Positions 46,101 to 59,807 of a stretch of DNA of 64,000 nt are shown here, piece after piece. The number at the start of each line of letters is the position of its first letter. Position 1 is the first letter of the stretch. Under the pieces are notes generated by a model. The model saw nothing but the letters and a program-made list of their open reading frames with translations. It was not told the origin of the DNA and searched no databases. The position numbers and the translations under genes were made by a program. The stretch comes from Archilochus colubris (Eukaryota; Chordata; Aves; Apodiformes; Trochilidae): contig CM041083.1 of the NCBI GenBank assembly GCA_023079485.1, positions 63,121,810 through 63,185,809 on the forward strand, given 5' to 3'.

Positions 46101-49100
46101 CATACTTCCCTCAGGAACAACAAGAATTAAGTTGAAGAGGTTGCTGCCTAAGACTTCAATGCCTATGGTCTATACCTGAAGATCTGTCATAAAAAGCCAT
46201 CTTTAATGCTCAAGCTTCATCTGGGAAAGCATGCATTTTGGCCTTTGAAGCTGTAGTCATGTGTTTGCAGAACGTGAAAATATTTCAGTTGCATTTGTGC
46301 TTGAAGTAAGTTTCATGTACAGAACAAATACAAGTATGTAATAAGTGTTTAGGGACTACATTATTTCTGCCTAGGTAGGAGTACAGTTCTTTCCAGTTCC
46401 TTTAGATTGTAATGCAACTATTTAAGAATGGCCCTATAGTCTGTAACCTGTCCCTTTTATCTGGGTGTTAATAATAAAAAAACAGTTTTGCCCCAATGAG
46501 CTGCTTAATTTATTATCAGGTAGTATGCCTCTAAAGCAAAACTTGCTACAGTCAGGTTGGACTAATAGTTGTCTTTAAAACCTGTTGACTTGGGTTTTTT
46601 TGCTTTTTTGAGAGACTGGTGGTTTTTCTTATAGTTGGTGACCTCAGTTTCCAAAATGTTTACATAGACACATCAAATGCAATATAGGGCTTGTTGTGGA
46701 ACTGTGTATGTATAAGGAGGGTAAAAGGAAATTTTAAAAAGTGCCACAACAGTACTGTAGCACAAGTTACAGCCTAGAAGTGCAACTGAACATGACTAAT
46801 TGTGTATGATAGCACTTTGAATAGGAAGAATAGGTCTGTTGAGACTAGAGTTCAAAAAAGTAATTTTCCTATCAAGTGTGAAATCTTACTTCTCTATTTG
46901 AGTGAATCCCAGAGAAGCAGGCAGAATTGAGGTTTGATTTATTGGTGTTGGAGACTCTTAAATCTGTCACTGCTTTTGACTTAAATGATTTCTTCTAATG
47001 AACTTTGAGAGTTGAAAGGGCATTTACAAGACAAAGGTGCAAAACAGCAAAACTCCTTGTTTCTTACGATCCAAGTGGCATGAATTATTAAAGTTTTAAG
47101 ACCAGGCAAGTTTAAAACAATGCTATTTAATGGCTAGCTCTTGAAAGCAATGATGATATAATACTACTTGTAAAGTCTGTGCATTTCTTTACTCCTTTTT
47201 GTCAAAATTACCTCCATTTCTGTTCTTAGTTTAGTGATATCTTATTGAATAAGGTACCAAATAGTGACATAACAATTTCTCTTTTTTTTTAGACTTGTGG
47301 ATTAAATATTTGTGTAACTTATATAAACATGTAAAGTCGTATGTATTTATTCGGTCTTTCAGTTGTACTAGAGAGACACCTATCCCAAACCATCATCTGT
47401 GGTCTAGCTGGTAGTAGAGATCTAGCTTTCCAAGAAGTTTTCTGGATCTGTTTGCTAGGTAAAGAGCTCTAAAATGTTGAGTTGAACGAGAGTGAGAAAC
47501 TTTGCAGTGCATTGCTGCCACAAATATGGAGATATTAGGAAAACTCTTAATATACCTATGCTAGAAATGGTTTCTGCATGATAAACCCACACTGTAAAAT
47601 CCCGTTACTCCTTGGCATCTGTGACAATGCACAATTAGACTCAAAACCGTGTAAGTGGTAGGGATTTCAATTGGAGATGGCTGATAAACTGATTCAGAAG
47701 AATCTGCAATAAATCTGGTAGGCCTTTTTTCACATACTAGTGGAAATAATAATTATTTTGAATGGTGAAGCACAGAAATGGCTCAGTTTTGTGTAGAAAG
47801 TTAAAGTAGCTTTAGATTAGGTCAGGCTAACCAAAGGGATTAAGCCTAGTTTAGTTGTGGTAAAGCAGCTAGCTGTGCTTTCAGCATCAGCAAACTAATT
47901 CCCAAAATTCTTTTTGTGGTAGCCTCTGTTATTTACTGTTATGGCAGATTGCTGGTTGGTGTTCTGAGTTGTTTAACTGAAGGTTTGCTTCACTACAGTT
48001 CTTCAGTGGTTTGACCTCTGTCAGAAAACAGATGTGGCTTCCAATGTGGCAGTTCATAAGATAATACTGTATTTCTAAAGTATGCTTTTGTGATTTTACT
48101 GTTGTTTCTCATCCAAGACCATATCTTGCTCAACTTCTAATCTTGGTAACTTTATGCAACAAACCACGTGGTTTGGGTAAACTTGTAAAATTTGAAGGAA
48201 CACAACTACTCAGTCTAAAATTACTGATTAATACCAGGTTATGACTTAGCTAATAGGAATGTTAACTAAGCTGGTGTGGATGAGTACAGTTAGAAAGCAG
48301 CAAGCTGTAAGCATAGTGATGTTTTAAATATATTTTATCACTTAAGAGGAATATGAAAGCTGAGGAAGTTGGCACTGGAGTTTAGAATGGAAAGAATGAG
48401 TTGGTTGATGATGTAGAAAATATTTTCCACTTTCCCTTTGACTTCTGTCCTTATCTTCTCTGGCAATAATATGCAGGGAAATGGTATCTTTTGTTTCTCT
48501 TGTTCCTGTGTGGGAATGGTAATTGTTCTTGTTTCTTACCTGTTCAGGAAGTATTCTAATTCCTCCTCCCCAACAAAACATGTATCAGTCATTGCCAGTG
48601 CTGTTTTTTTGCTTTATTTGCTAACTTTGGCCTTCCTCAATCTTCCTGTGGTCCCTGTATAAACCATTTGGCAAAACAAGGATTATTTTTTTTTTTCCCT
48701 CCTCCCTCTTGCACTCTGGAATGAAGCAGATTTTGTATCTCTGTCTGTGTTCTGTTACCCTATGTGAAAGTATAATGAGCATGGTTAAAACCTGCATCTA
48801 AATTTTGACTGCTGAAGCTGGCTTCTTCCAAACTTAGATTTTTCCAGCTGGTAAACCAATCCTATCCATGGAAATGTGCTTACGATTCTCTTGGGAATTT
48901 GCTTATACTGTTGCCTTCTCCCTTCCCCCTTCTCAAGCCAGATTTCTTTCCAGGAAGAAAAAAAAATAATCCATGGACTAGATTGAGCTTCAGCTGAATA
49001 GGGTTTCTCGTTTCAGGTATACTTTCGGTTGCTTCTCAAATGACCAAAACATAAGTGACAGCTGAGTTGTCTGTTTGTCATGGGTCAAGGGCAGTCCAAC

Positions 49101-51363
49101 TCAGCAGTTTCCCTTTCCTCTTCCCTGAGTTTTGTTTGGGAGTAGTAGTGATTTGCCATTCTATATAGTCATCCTCTTGTCATGGAGACCAGATGGAAAT
49201 ACGTCAGTTGTTTCATGTATAAATACTCAGCCCAACAGCTGTGAGTTTATTGGGAGTCACTGGGATCACAAGTTGGTGACCAAATTGTTAGTTTGGAGAG
49301 CTGTAAGCATTACTCAAAATAAATTTGAACTATAAAACTGGTAGAAGAATTCTGACTTGCTGAAAGAAGGAGGAATAATGTTGATTCACTTAGAGGCAAA
49401 TTCCTTTTTCAGGTGAAGTTATAATTATTTTTCTAGAGTGTTACAGAAGTCCTCTTATACTGATGATAATTCTTCAGCTGCTAATGCTGGATTTGACCAA
49501 TGCTTTTCCTAAAGCAGCTAAAAGGATGGCTCTGAAATGTTACAATTATCTCCTTCCCTTTTGTCTTTTCATTAGATAAAAACATTTATCCAGACTATTA
49601 CCCATGTTTTTTTGGCCAGGTGGTAATCCTCAGTCTGTCTCTCAGCAAAAAGCTGAGACACCTGATGTGATCATTGTTAACCATGAATCAAGTGGAATGA
49701 GATTCACAATAAATCTACTTGACACTGATAATTAAGGGGGTGAACTTGACTTTGTAGGTTTCAAAGGGTTATTGCTGCCATCCATGTGCAAATAAACCTT
49801 GATTTATTTCAATAATATTGAGAAAGGGGGGGTTGTGGAAGTCTGCCAATGGCCATTGGCTATTTGCAAAATGCAATCTGTTGCATGGCCTGCTGAGCAT
49901 AATGTGAAACAAAGTGCCATTAAGAAAAAAACCTTGAGTGCTAAGTACATGACAGGAAAAAAAAAACAAAAACAAACCAAACACTTAAAACAGAGAATAG
50001 GCATGGACATAAACTTAAAATAGCTTCTCTGCAGAAAATGAACATAAAGCTGAGGCTGTAGTCTTTGATTAGTGAAGATTGCAGTGCATAGGACTGAAAC
50101 TGAATTAAAAATGAAATAAAATTTTCCAATAACCACAGGCACTAAAAAACAACCAAATAGGGAAATTGTCTGTATTTTAGTTCAACCACCTGCTCCTCAA
50201 AGATTTAGAGGAATTGTGCCTGATTGTCTAAAAAGCTTTGTAGTTCAAGGGGGTACTCTATGATATTTTTAATGTCTGCGGTTAGCGTTTTGAGACTCAA
50301 AGCCAAAACCACCACCCCCCCCCAAATCAAAAAAAGCCCAAACAGAGCAACAAAACATCACCAAAAAACCCTAGAACGTTGTCTGGTTGAGTTGCTTTGT
50401 CTGCATAAATCTCAGCTTGCTTCTTCAAGGTATGTTGTGTTTCAGAAATGGTTTTCTTCATCTGCCTTTAAATTCTTAACAGGACACATGGAACTAGTAC
50501 ATAAGGTAGCAGTACTTATGTTTGATTCCTGCCATAAGATCCTGCTTTCAGTTGCCCAGCTGCTGTGTACCTTAACCACCTGGGCTCCAAATTTTCAAGC
50601 CAAGTCTCTGTCTAGAGCTTAACGGTTTAATAAGCTTCTGCCAAGATCATAAATAGCTGATTCAGAGGAAAGGGCTTGCTTTGCTACATCCATTGGTGCT
50701 TTAAGCTTATATATTTTGGAGTTGTGAAGCAGGGCCCTAAAAGCAGCGTTAGGACAGGTAGGTTATCTTTATGTTGAGGAAATAATTTCCAGGTAGCATT
50801 TCCATAGCTTTCAGATGCTAAAAATCTAAAATAAGTCACATTTTCTAGATTAAACTTACTTGGAAATTATGAGGTTTTTGAACCCTAAAATTCTAGTCTG
50901 CTGGTAAATTGTGTTAGCATCCATATGACATTGTATGGACCAGTTTGTTTGAGTCACAATGAGTGTATTATGGCCTTAGGTTTTACAAATGTGCAGTTCC
51001 TTTTTGTACAGCAAGTGCAAGTCAAACCCTCAGCATGGGAAACGGAAGATAGAAAATTACCTTATACTTCACTTTGCTTGTTTGTGTTGCATCTGTTTAA
51101 GATAGTAAAGTGTAATATCTTCAGAAGTGGATTGCTTCACAAGGACAGTTTTCTCTAGAGGAACAGGAATTAGTGTTCAAGTAGAAAATCTATTATGGTA
51201 CAACAACCTCTTTTTGCTGAAGGAACACACTTTGCAGTTATTAACTAGTGTTCAGATGACAAACTAGCTTTGGTAGTGGTATGTAGTTAGTGTGATGAAA
51301 ACATCTATGGGAATACACTGCTGAAATGACTTTATAGTAAATTTGGATTCTGCAAAGTGATAG

Positions 51364-51387
51364 TTTTATTATTTTAAAATAATAAAA
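51364..51387. repeat. 24-bp perfect palindrome, A/T only
   Basis: TTTTATTATTTT is followed immediately by its exact reverse complement, with no spacer. Confidence 0.9.
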
Positions 51388-54300
51388 TTGTTAAAATCTG
51401 TTTGTTCTCCCATAAGCCTTGAGGGGAAAATTATATGGACAGAATGGAATATAGATATTTACCAGATTTGGCAATTATCTGTATCCTTTTCTAATGTATT
51501 TTAAGATACATTAGTCTGTATATTTACAGTTTGACCTTTTAAAAACTGTTTGGATTTTCCAAATCAGATTGGATTCCTGATGTTCAGGGCTTGAGTGAAA
51601 TAGGGCCACCAGCAGACACTGTTGCTATACAGACTGCAGAGTTAGAGAAGTGTTTGGATTTTTTAAATTATAGTAGTCATGGCTGTGCAGAGGGAGGACA
51701 AAAATAAAAGTCCAGAGAAATGTATGTAAATGAGGCAAATGAAACAACTGATAAAAATCTAAACAGGCTAAACATAGCTATAATTAGAGTAGTACTTGAC
51801 TGCTTTTAGTTTTGTTCTAGTGCTTAGTATCTAGCACATCATACGGGGATTGCTTTTTAATTAGCTAAGAGCCAGGTCTGTGCTATGTCTAATGTTTGCC
51901 CCTCCTAGGAAGTGAAAATTTAGCTCAGAGCTAAAGGCATTCATCCCTTGAATTGTTCCCTCCATTTTTTTTAAAAATCAGTTTTGGGTACCTGTGGCCA
52001 TAATGTCTTCTGTGATCTTAAGACTTCAGTGTTCTTTACTGTCTCTCTTTTTGGGAAGAGCATGAATTTTGGAGAGAAGCATTCCTGTTTTGTCAGAGTT
52101 TGATCAATGCCAACAGATCTTGCAAAGTCCTTATTTAGGTACAAACATGCTGAAGTCAGTTGAGATAAGAAGAGTTCATAGTGGCACAAATTTCAGTTTC
52201 CACCTTACAGCATTATGTGTGTGACTAATTCTGGAATGGAGTCGTTGGGCCTGAGTCAGCAGTTTAGGTATGTTGAAAGTAATCAGGCTATTTTGGTTTG
52301 GTTTGGATTGAGCATTAATTTGCTCTGCAGATGTAGAGCCAAAGCGATTGGTTATGGGAACCTTCATTAGAAGATGACTAAGTATGAACCAGGTCTGTTT
52401 GAGAAAGTGTTTTGAAATAGCAAATTACAAGTAAGTGTCTCTGAAATTCCAAATGTGTTGGAAGCATTGGAGAGATTAAAATAGCATCAAAAAACTAGGA
52501 GCCTCTGTACTCAAAGTGCTCAGTGCAAGAGCAAGCAAGGGGAACTGCAGTTCCTTGTTTGCAATGCAGTCTGGATTTTACTACTTGGAAAGTGAAATCA
52601 CAAGGGGTAATGGCTGTTTCTGATGGACAGATATGGCATGGCTTATTCTAAAGAAGCTTGTTCATAAGTTTTTCAGTTTGCTAACAGCTTTGAAGAGGAT
52701 TTCATTAGGACTGTAACTCTTAGAGACTGATTCTTCTGTCCAGTTGTCTTTTAAGACAACCTGTTGGTCTCTAGTCCCTCTTTGACACTTGAAGGCTGTT
52801 TAATATCAGTGCTGTTGAAGTTAGTAATAACTTTTGAGTTTTAAAACTTAGCACTCTACTCCAGTGTTAATTGTTGACTACTGAAGCCAGTATTTCTGAG
52901 ACTGTAGCAGCAGATGCACTTATGCTTGGCCCTTAGTTTTGGAAAAGAAATTAGAAGACAGATTAAATAAATTGCGTATCTTCCCTCTCTGCTTCTTTGG
53001 CCCAAACTAAGAGAGTGGACGTTCTAAGCCCAAAACCTCATGGTGGTTAACAAGGAAAATGTCTTAAGGATTTTCTTGTGTTCAGAGGATTTAAAATTAT
53101 CTAATGATACTTCCATCTTTTGATCCCCTAACAAAAGAAGCCTTGGGATTGGGCTCCCAAGAGACTATGTCATACAGCTGCCCATTGAAAGTACATCTCT
53201 ATTTGGATCATAGCCATCCTATGGAAAAATGAATTTATATTGTAGAGGTAGGGTCTGAAAGAGAAAAAATTACGCTTTCTGAAACTCTAGAAGGAATTAA
53301 TGATGTTCTTATAAATATCTCTAGATACCAAGCACTCAAACATTAGAATTTTGACTGGAGAACTTATCTTGGCACTTGGATTGTTTCTGAGGTAACTGAA
53401 GAAAATGTGGGAGTGGCAGTGGAGGATGGCCAAAGAACTGGTTCTTAGGTGCTTCCACACTACTGCTTGTATGGACTTCATCCTGCTTCTACTCACATCC
53501 TGTTGCCTGGTAGTTGGACAGAAAGCTCTTAATCTGAAGATGAATATTAGATACCTGTCAAGAGATCTGAGTCCTGCCTCTGCCTGTAAAAAAGGGCTTT
53601 TGTGTAGCCTTGGTCTCAGGAATGGGAAAAGGTGATTCTCAACTGACCTTCAAGCCTGTGTACTTGTTTCAGTAATTACTCTAGTAGAGCTGAGACTAAA
53701 ACCAACTCTGAATATTTATTACCTTTATGATACTGTCTTTAGCTTAATTAAAATTGTTTTACTATGGTGTAGTTTCAAATAGTGTGGTAGGGCAAGGAAT
53801 CTAAACAGCAATATGGAATGTCTCAAGTCTACTTACCTACTCCTATCCCCACAGAAATGTAGGTTTTGCCACTAAAGCAAGGTACCAGAAAAATTTTGCA
53901 GCTTTTCTGACAACTTTTATATTAATTCCAGCTTCTATGGCTTATTGTGTATGCAGGCTTGCTGAACAGATAAGTGTGTTTCAGATGGAGCTGTCGTGCT
54001 AAAAATGTTCTCAGATAACATTTTGGCTAAGGAAACTTTTTCCAATATTAAATGTGGTTAATTATTAATAGTTTTAGTATAGGAAGAGCAGGTCAGAACA
54101 GAAAGAGAATCAGATATTTCACTCGGTGGAAAGAGTATTTGAATATTTTTAACTTCTTTTTTTGGATAATGCTCCTTAGTTCATAAGTAAAATTAGTTTT
54201 GAACTGCAGGTAGACTTTCAGTGTGACAAAGTTGGAGATAAAATGAAAGCAGGGAAGTCTGTTTACAGGTTGTGATGACCCATTTAAGGTAGGCCCTTTG

Positions 54301-57300
54301 GAACATGACATCCTCAGGCATAGTTTGTCTTTTAAGAAATTCCTTCAGTGTTCCTATTCAAACAATTGAAATAAAGTGGCACCAGACCAAGGACAGACAG
54401 TGTGTGACTAAAGCACAAAGTAATAAGAAACAGACTTTTTGAATAAGATACAGCAGTCTGAATAGCTGATTCATAGATAGGTTGTGGTGAGTATCTATGG
54501 TGTTCTAGGTTGTGGTTGGTCTTCTGGCACTGCAGGATATTTCCATTTGTAATCATCAGAAAATGATGATTTATGGTGATTAATACAGAATAGCCTTGCC
54601 AGTGATGATACTACCCCATGTAGTCCCCAGAGTCCAAGGAAGAAGACCTGAATATTCATCTTAATCTTCCTCTAGCACCTTTTCCTAGCTGTGTGCTGTG
54701 AATCATGCTGGAGATCATTCTGTTAATAATCTTTGATCTCTTCTGTTTTACAACACTAAATTTTGGTTGTCAAAGTGTCTTGTGGGTTGATCCAGCACAT
54801 AACATGTTTATATTTTCAGAAGCTGTAAAAAAAAAGTCCTTTTTTGTCCAAGGTGTGCAGATATTATTACCTTGATTTGTCACAGCGCAAAACACTTGGT
54901 GTTTTATGAATTGTATCCTGTGTTGGTTTAGATGATAGGAACTGACTTGTTTCTTCATCTGCATTTCCATTACACTGTTTTGTCTTATATTTTAACTCAT
55001 TTAAAAATTGTTCAGAGTTGAACTGTAAGGCAAATTATGCCTCTGGATGCCAAGTGCACATAATCATGCCAGTAATCTTTGCTGCTCATCCTACCACTTG
55101 TCTACTCTAAAGTATTTGGATGTTTACTTTCTCCTGTCCCAACTACTCTCAAATTCCTTGCTCTATGAAAGCTGATGTACATATTTTTCAAATCTTAGTG
55201 GAACTTTTGTTGTTGTTGGAAATATTTCTGACTTTGTGAGTAGCTTCTTTGATCTACATTTTGTATGGTGTCTGGCAAGGAAGAGGTATATGGTGTGTTA
55301 TAAATCATAGGTATCCCTAATGCATATGGTATCATGGTGAAAAACATGCAAGTGGTGCAAGAACCTACTTTCCGAACCTAACAGCTAAGCATGGGAAATG
55401 TTTTACTCCTTGCCTTTATGAGAAACCTGAAATGAAGACAGGCGTTCTGGTAGATCACAGGAAGACTACATCATTGGAGTGAGGTTAAAAAAAGAATTAA
55501 AACTGCTCCTTGAACATGTTGCAGGAGTTCTATGCTTGTGAAATGCTTGTACTAATACTAGTATTTATGCAGGGGATTCCTGAGACCTCATCTAGAGTGC
55601 ATATTTTTGTCACCCTGTAAAACTTGCTGGTTTTGGAACTCTTTGGTCCTTTCCTACATGAGATCTCTTTGATTCTGTCTGTCTTGCAAGAACTTGAAGA
55701 GCACCTGGCAATTATTTGGGAGACTTAGAATGAATCCCTGAAGGATCACTGGAAGAGATCTTTCTATGAACAAGAAATGCCTGGCAAGGAGTTGTTTAGT
55801 GATTATTGTATGGATTTTCTGTTGGTTGCCAGTACTTGTCCTAGACTTTGTATGTCATCCTGTCAAAACTGATAGTAATTTTGTAAATGAAATGCTTTTT
55901 TGGATGTGTTTACAGAAGCAGCAAAACTGGGAAGAGTAACTCCTCTAGTGTAATCAGGCTGCGTATGTGATAAATATATCTGAGTTTTATGTAAAGTTGA
56001 ATGAAGATAGTGTGTACTGCAGGCTGATGTGAGTTCATTTTACAGCTGCCTAAATACTTGTGTAGACAGTTGAAATTTATTGCCTCCAGGCTTTATGCTG
56101 GGATTTTTGCTAGTCAGAGGTACAGATTATTGTGTGCATCCTACTTTGATCATTTTTTAATAAGTCTTTGGAATTGTCTTGACACTCCTGCATGATTTCT
56201 AACCAGCATATAGACGCAACTTTTCTGCATACTGAAAAGTAGATGCAGCTAACTCTTTCCCTTCTCAAATAGCTTTGTGAAGCATGTAAGATAAAGAATT
56301 GTAGTGTGGTTTTGATTCTCTAAATTGATTTGCCTTTATCAAAATCACTTAAGGACTCGCCTTAATGTTCTAGGCATGTATGTACTCATAGAAGGACTCT
56401 TAACAGTCACGTAGAAATGCATGAACCAGTCTGCAAGGCAGCCCAAATGGATTGTGGAGGAGGCTTTTTTCCTGCAGTATTGTCAACCCCTGAATGGAGA
56501 ACTGAATTTTCATAGTAAAATTAAACAGATGATTGTATGCACCTTCCCTCTTACTGACAAAGCAATCAATTAATTGCAAAATGAGAAGTGACATGAGCAT
56601 CAAAACTTTTAATGAGGTATCTGAGCCAAGTGTCAAGATGGTCCAGCTGGTTAATAGCTCATCAAAAATTCAGTTCAGCTAACACTTCAAGTCTGTAATA
56701 AGCTGTATGTAATAAGCATAAGCCTTATTGTGAAGTGATATCAGATAGCAAACTTGCCCACTTATCTTTCATGGATCAAAAAGCAATTTTAAAGTGAAAA
56801 TAGACAAGCCCAGCATTTTGATTACAGTGCCTTATGTTTAGTCTCTAGGGATGAATAAACTGAATAAATCTTTTAGCCATCTTTTTTCCAGACTTCTGTG
56901 CAAGGAAACAAATACTGCCTAGAGCAACCTTAGAATAGAAATAGAAGCCTAAACAGTTGCTTGCCATTCTTAGACCAGATTCCTGAGGACCTGAGAGATT
57001 CCAGAGGAGGCCATGCCTAAGCCGTAGGTTTCATATCAAGCATTTAAAATTTTTCTCTTACTTGTTGTATGGAAAGCAAAGAAGAATAAAGAATTGATTA
57101 GATAAAGTATCACTGTAGCTCCTAATTTACTTTGAAGCTGCAATGTAGTTTTCATGGCTGTATTCTGAAGAGTGTGGGTTTGGCAAAGGAAATTGTGGGA
57201 TTAGGCAATGTACTGATTAGTTGTAGTCATTGTTTTCTGCAGAAGTGGATTTGGTTCAGTTCTTCATTTTTGCCTTCTTGCTTTGCCTATGAATGTTTTT

Positions 57301-59299
57301 GCTGATGTGAGTGGGAGAGGAGTAGTAATACTTGTATTAATATGTATATTCCCACACAATACAGCTTTGAAAAACAAGCCAGTAATCCAGTAGAGATTCA
57401 CAAGTGGTGCAATCTTGCTGCTGTTTGATTTTCCTGGGAAAAGTGAGGTGTCTTATGGCCAGGTGTGTCATATTCATGCTGCTTAATTTTAAATGGAAAT
57501 CAAAAATTGTATGCTGGCTGAATTCTTTGGAAGCCTGTCAACCAGACAGACTATTCTAGCCCTTCTTGAGTTGTACAGATTGTCTTCTGTTGTTTAACTT
57601 TTCAAGAGGGATTTGGGGGTGTAGTTGGCTGCCCCAGTCTCTAAGCAGCATGCTTGCATCTGTCTCTGGTGAGTGTTTCCTCTAGTATTGCACATGGTAT
57701 TGAGGTGCAGTAGTGTAGCACTTTATTCATCTTTGGCATTGCTGAAAACTCCCACAGTACTACTGTGACAAACTGTAAACTTTGTTGTTGGAGTCATGTT
57801 TCCGTGTTTATGCTTACAATTCTACTTTTGCTGTTTCTTCAATGTGAGGAAGCTTGGCAAAATGGCTCTGTTTAACCAAGTTAGTAAGCCCATTATTGCA
57901 GCAGTGTTCCCAAGTTCCTTTATAAGTGTCTTTGTGTCTTCTAGTTATTCCATAGTGCCTGCTTGCTCTACAGCAATCCTGGTATTGGCAATTGATTTAT
58001 TTTTGTATTTTTTCACGAGTTACGTGGTCCCTGAAACCTGAGGATTTAGCCAGCCTGAGGATTTTTTTTCTTCCAGCTGAAGACCTGGAAGGACTGTCAT
58101 TGTGATTAGTTGCAAGTCAGTTGTGTTTAATGATGCTAGAACTTGGTGCTTGAAAGCATTAGCTTCAGTTCTCATGTCTTTTCTGTTATCAGCAGACTCT
58201 CGCTGAGAATGTGTCTTCAAGCATAGGTAAAGCCTGTGGCATTGCTGCCACCAGGTGTCTTAGATGTTGTTACTATACTGCTGGTATAGGTGCCACTGCA
58301 AATGTAAAAGTGGGAAGTGACCACCTGAAAGGAGTATCATTATTGGTGGTGTTCTTGCCCCTTCCCCTGTGGTGATGAATTATAACTTCATCAAAACTGA
58401 GAAACAGTCACAGGATAAAAAGGGGAGCAGTGCAGGTATCTTTCAGTCACATACCTAGGCTTTAGTTGCAAATAGTCTGTCTCCACTCAGTGTTAAGACA
58501 GAGTCACATGTCTTATCTTTTAAAGCTTACTCAAGTATCTATTATTTCAGAGTATATATAATTGACAACTTCAGAGTAATCCTGACTGATGAAGCCTTCT
58601 ATCTGTTATCCTTCTGTCTGAGCACTGAGTTTCATTTCCTTCCTTTTCTTTCTCCTGCCATCAGTTTATTCATGTATCATCTCTGTCAAGTTATGTGGAA
58701 TTTGTTTGTTTAATTCTAACCTTTGAGCATAAGCAATAAAATTGCATATATTTTTGTATCACTTGTAAAAAGTAGGACAAGAAGCAATTTTATTTTTTTG
58801 GTGTGCTTTTTAACAAAATGACTGCATCTTATCAGTTTTGTGCTGTCCTACTATTGTGCATTGGAATAGCAGAAATTAAAATACAGAAGAGAATGTAGAT
58901 GCAGATGTTTTTTCACGAGGAAACTACAACTAATATGAATAACCTCCCAGCCTTTCACTTAGGTTGACTGTTCTTTTCTGAAACTTAAAGCATTTTGAGT
59001 GTCTTGTGTAGGTTGAAGCCTACAGAAAACATTTACCCTTAATCAGAAACTTGAAAGGGTGTAATAGATGACTGTTTTAAGCCTACTCTTTTCTATTGTG
59101 TTAAATAGGTATATTGTGTTTTAGCATTATCTTAAGCTTATTTGCATAGTCCCCAGACTGTAGCTTATATAAAATTGATTCTTGTAGAGACTTGTCAGCA
59201 ATGTGTGTTTTACTTTCAGTAAGTGTTTCATTGTGTTGCGTTCTGCTACCCACCCTCAGGAGCTTTGTCTTCAATCTTCAAACTAAGATGAGGAGGAAA

Positions 59300-59807
59300 G
59301 TGACTGAAAATTTTAGGGCCCCTCACAACAAGACAAACGTTGAGGTGCTGGAGTGTGTCCACAAAAGAGCAGTGAAACTGGTGAAGGGTCTGGAGCACCC
59401 GTCCTATGAGTAGCGGTGGATGAAACTGGGGTTGTTCAGTCTGAAGAAAAGGAGGCTGAGGGTAGACTTTATCACTCATTACTACTACCTGAAAGGAGGC
59501 TGTAGCAAGGGGGTGTTGATCTCTCTTCTTAAGTACCAAACAATAGAACAAGAGGAACCAGCCTCAAATTGTGCCAGGGAAGGTTTAGATTGAATAGTAG
59601 GAAAAAAATTTTCACTAAAAGGGTGGTCAAACCTTGGAACAGGCTGCCCAGGGAAGCTTTTGAATTGCCATCCCTGGAGGTGTTTTAAAGCTGTGCAGGT
59701 GTGGTCTCAGGGACATGTTTTAGTGGTGAATTTGACAGTGCTGGATTAAGGATTGGACTTGATGATCTCAATGGTCTTTTCCAAACAAAGTGACTTTATG
59801 ATTCTGA
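59300..59807 (+). mobile_element. CR1 LINE fragment, 5'-truncated and decayed, in WNK1 intron 1
   Basis: The plus strand carries CR1 ORF2 wording from its C-terminal part: GTTGAGGTGCTGGAGTGTGT, then GTGAAGGGTCTGGAGCACCC, then GGGTTGTTCAGTCTGAAGAAAAGG. Further on come the TGGAACAGGCTGCCCAGGGA block and the 3'UTR GGACTTGATGATCTCAATGG, ending TTATGATTCTGAG. The reading frame is broken by a TAG after '...LVKGLEHPSYE' (59411-59413). It is clearly older than the copy at 32099. Open frames overlapping it on either strand (59192-59551) are derived from it and are not genes. Confidence 0.93.

Larger units (their letters stand above)
36321..59299 (+). other. WNK1: WNK1 intron 1 (first part)
   Basis: About 23 kb following the exon 1 donor. 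The plus strand looks rich in T and G, as is common in transcribed vertebrate introns. Nothing matching WNK1 exon 2 (which would start DRKLTK) or an alternative first exon was recognised. Contents are poly-T runs (41195-41210, 42831-42847, 43160-43181), a 20-bp minisatellite (42881-42966), a C/A-rich patch at 50310-50370 and a 24-bp AT palindrome (51364-51387). The open frames are short and without domains. A faint CR1-like wording near 55560-55620 is too weak to call. Confidence 0.8.

Noticed and set aside
55560..55780. Faint CR1-like wording (CCTCATCTAGAGTGCATATTTT) on the plus strand
   Set aside because: Only one block resembles the CR1 'PHLEYC' region and the following motifs are missing; too weak without a profile search.
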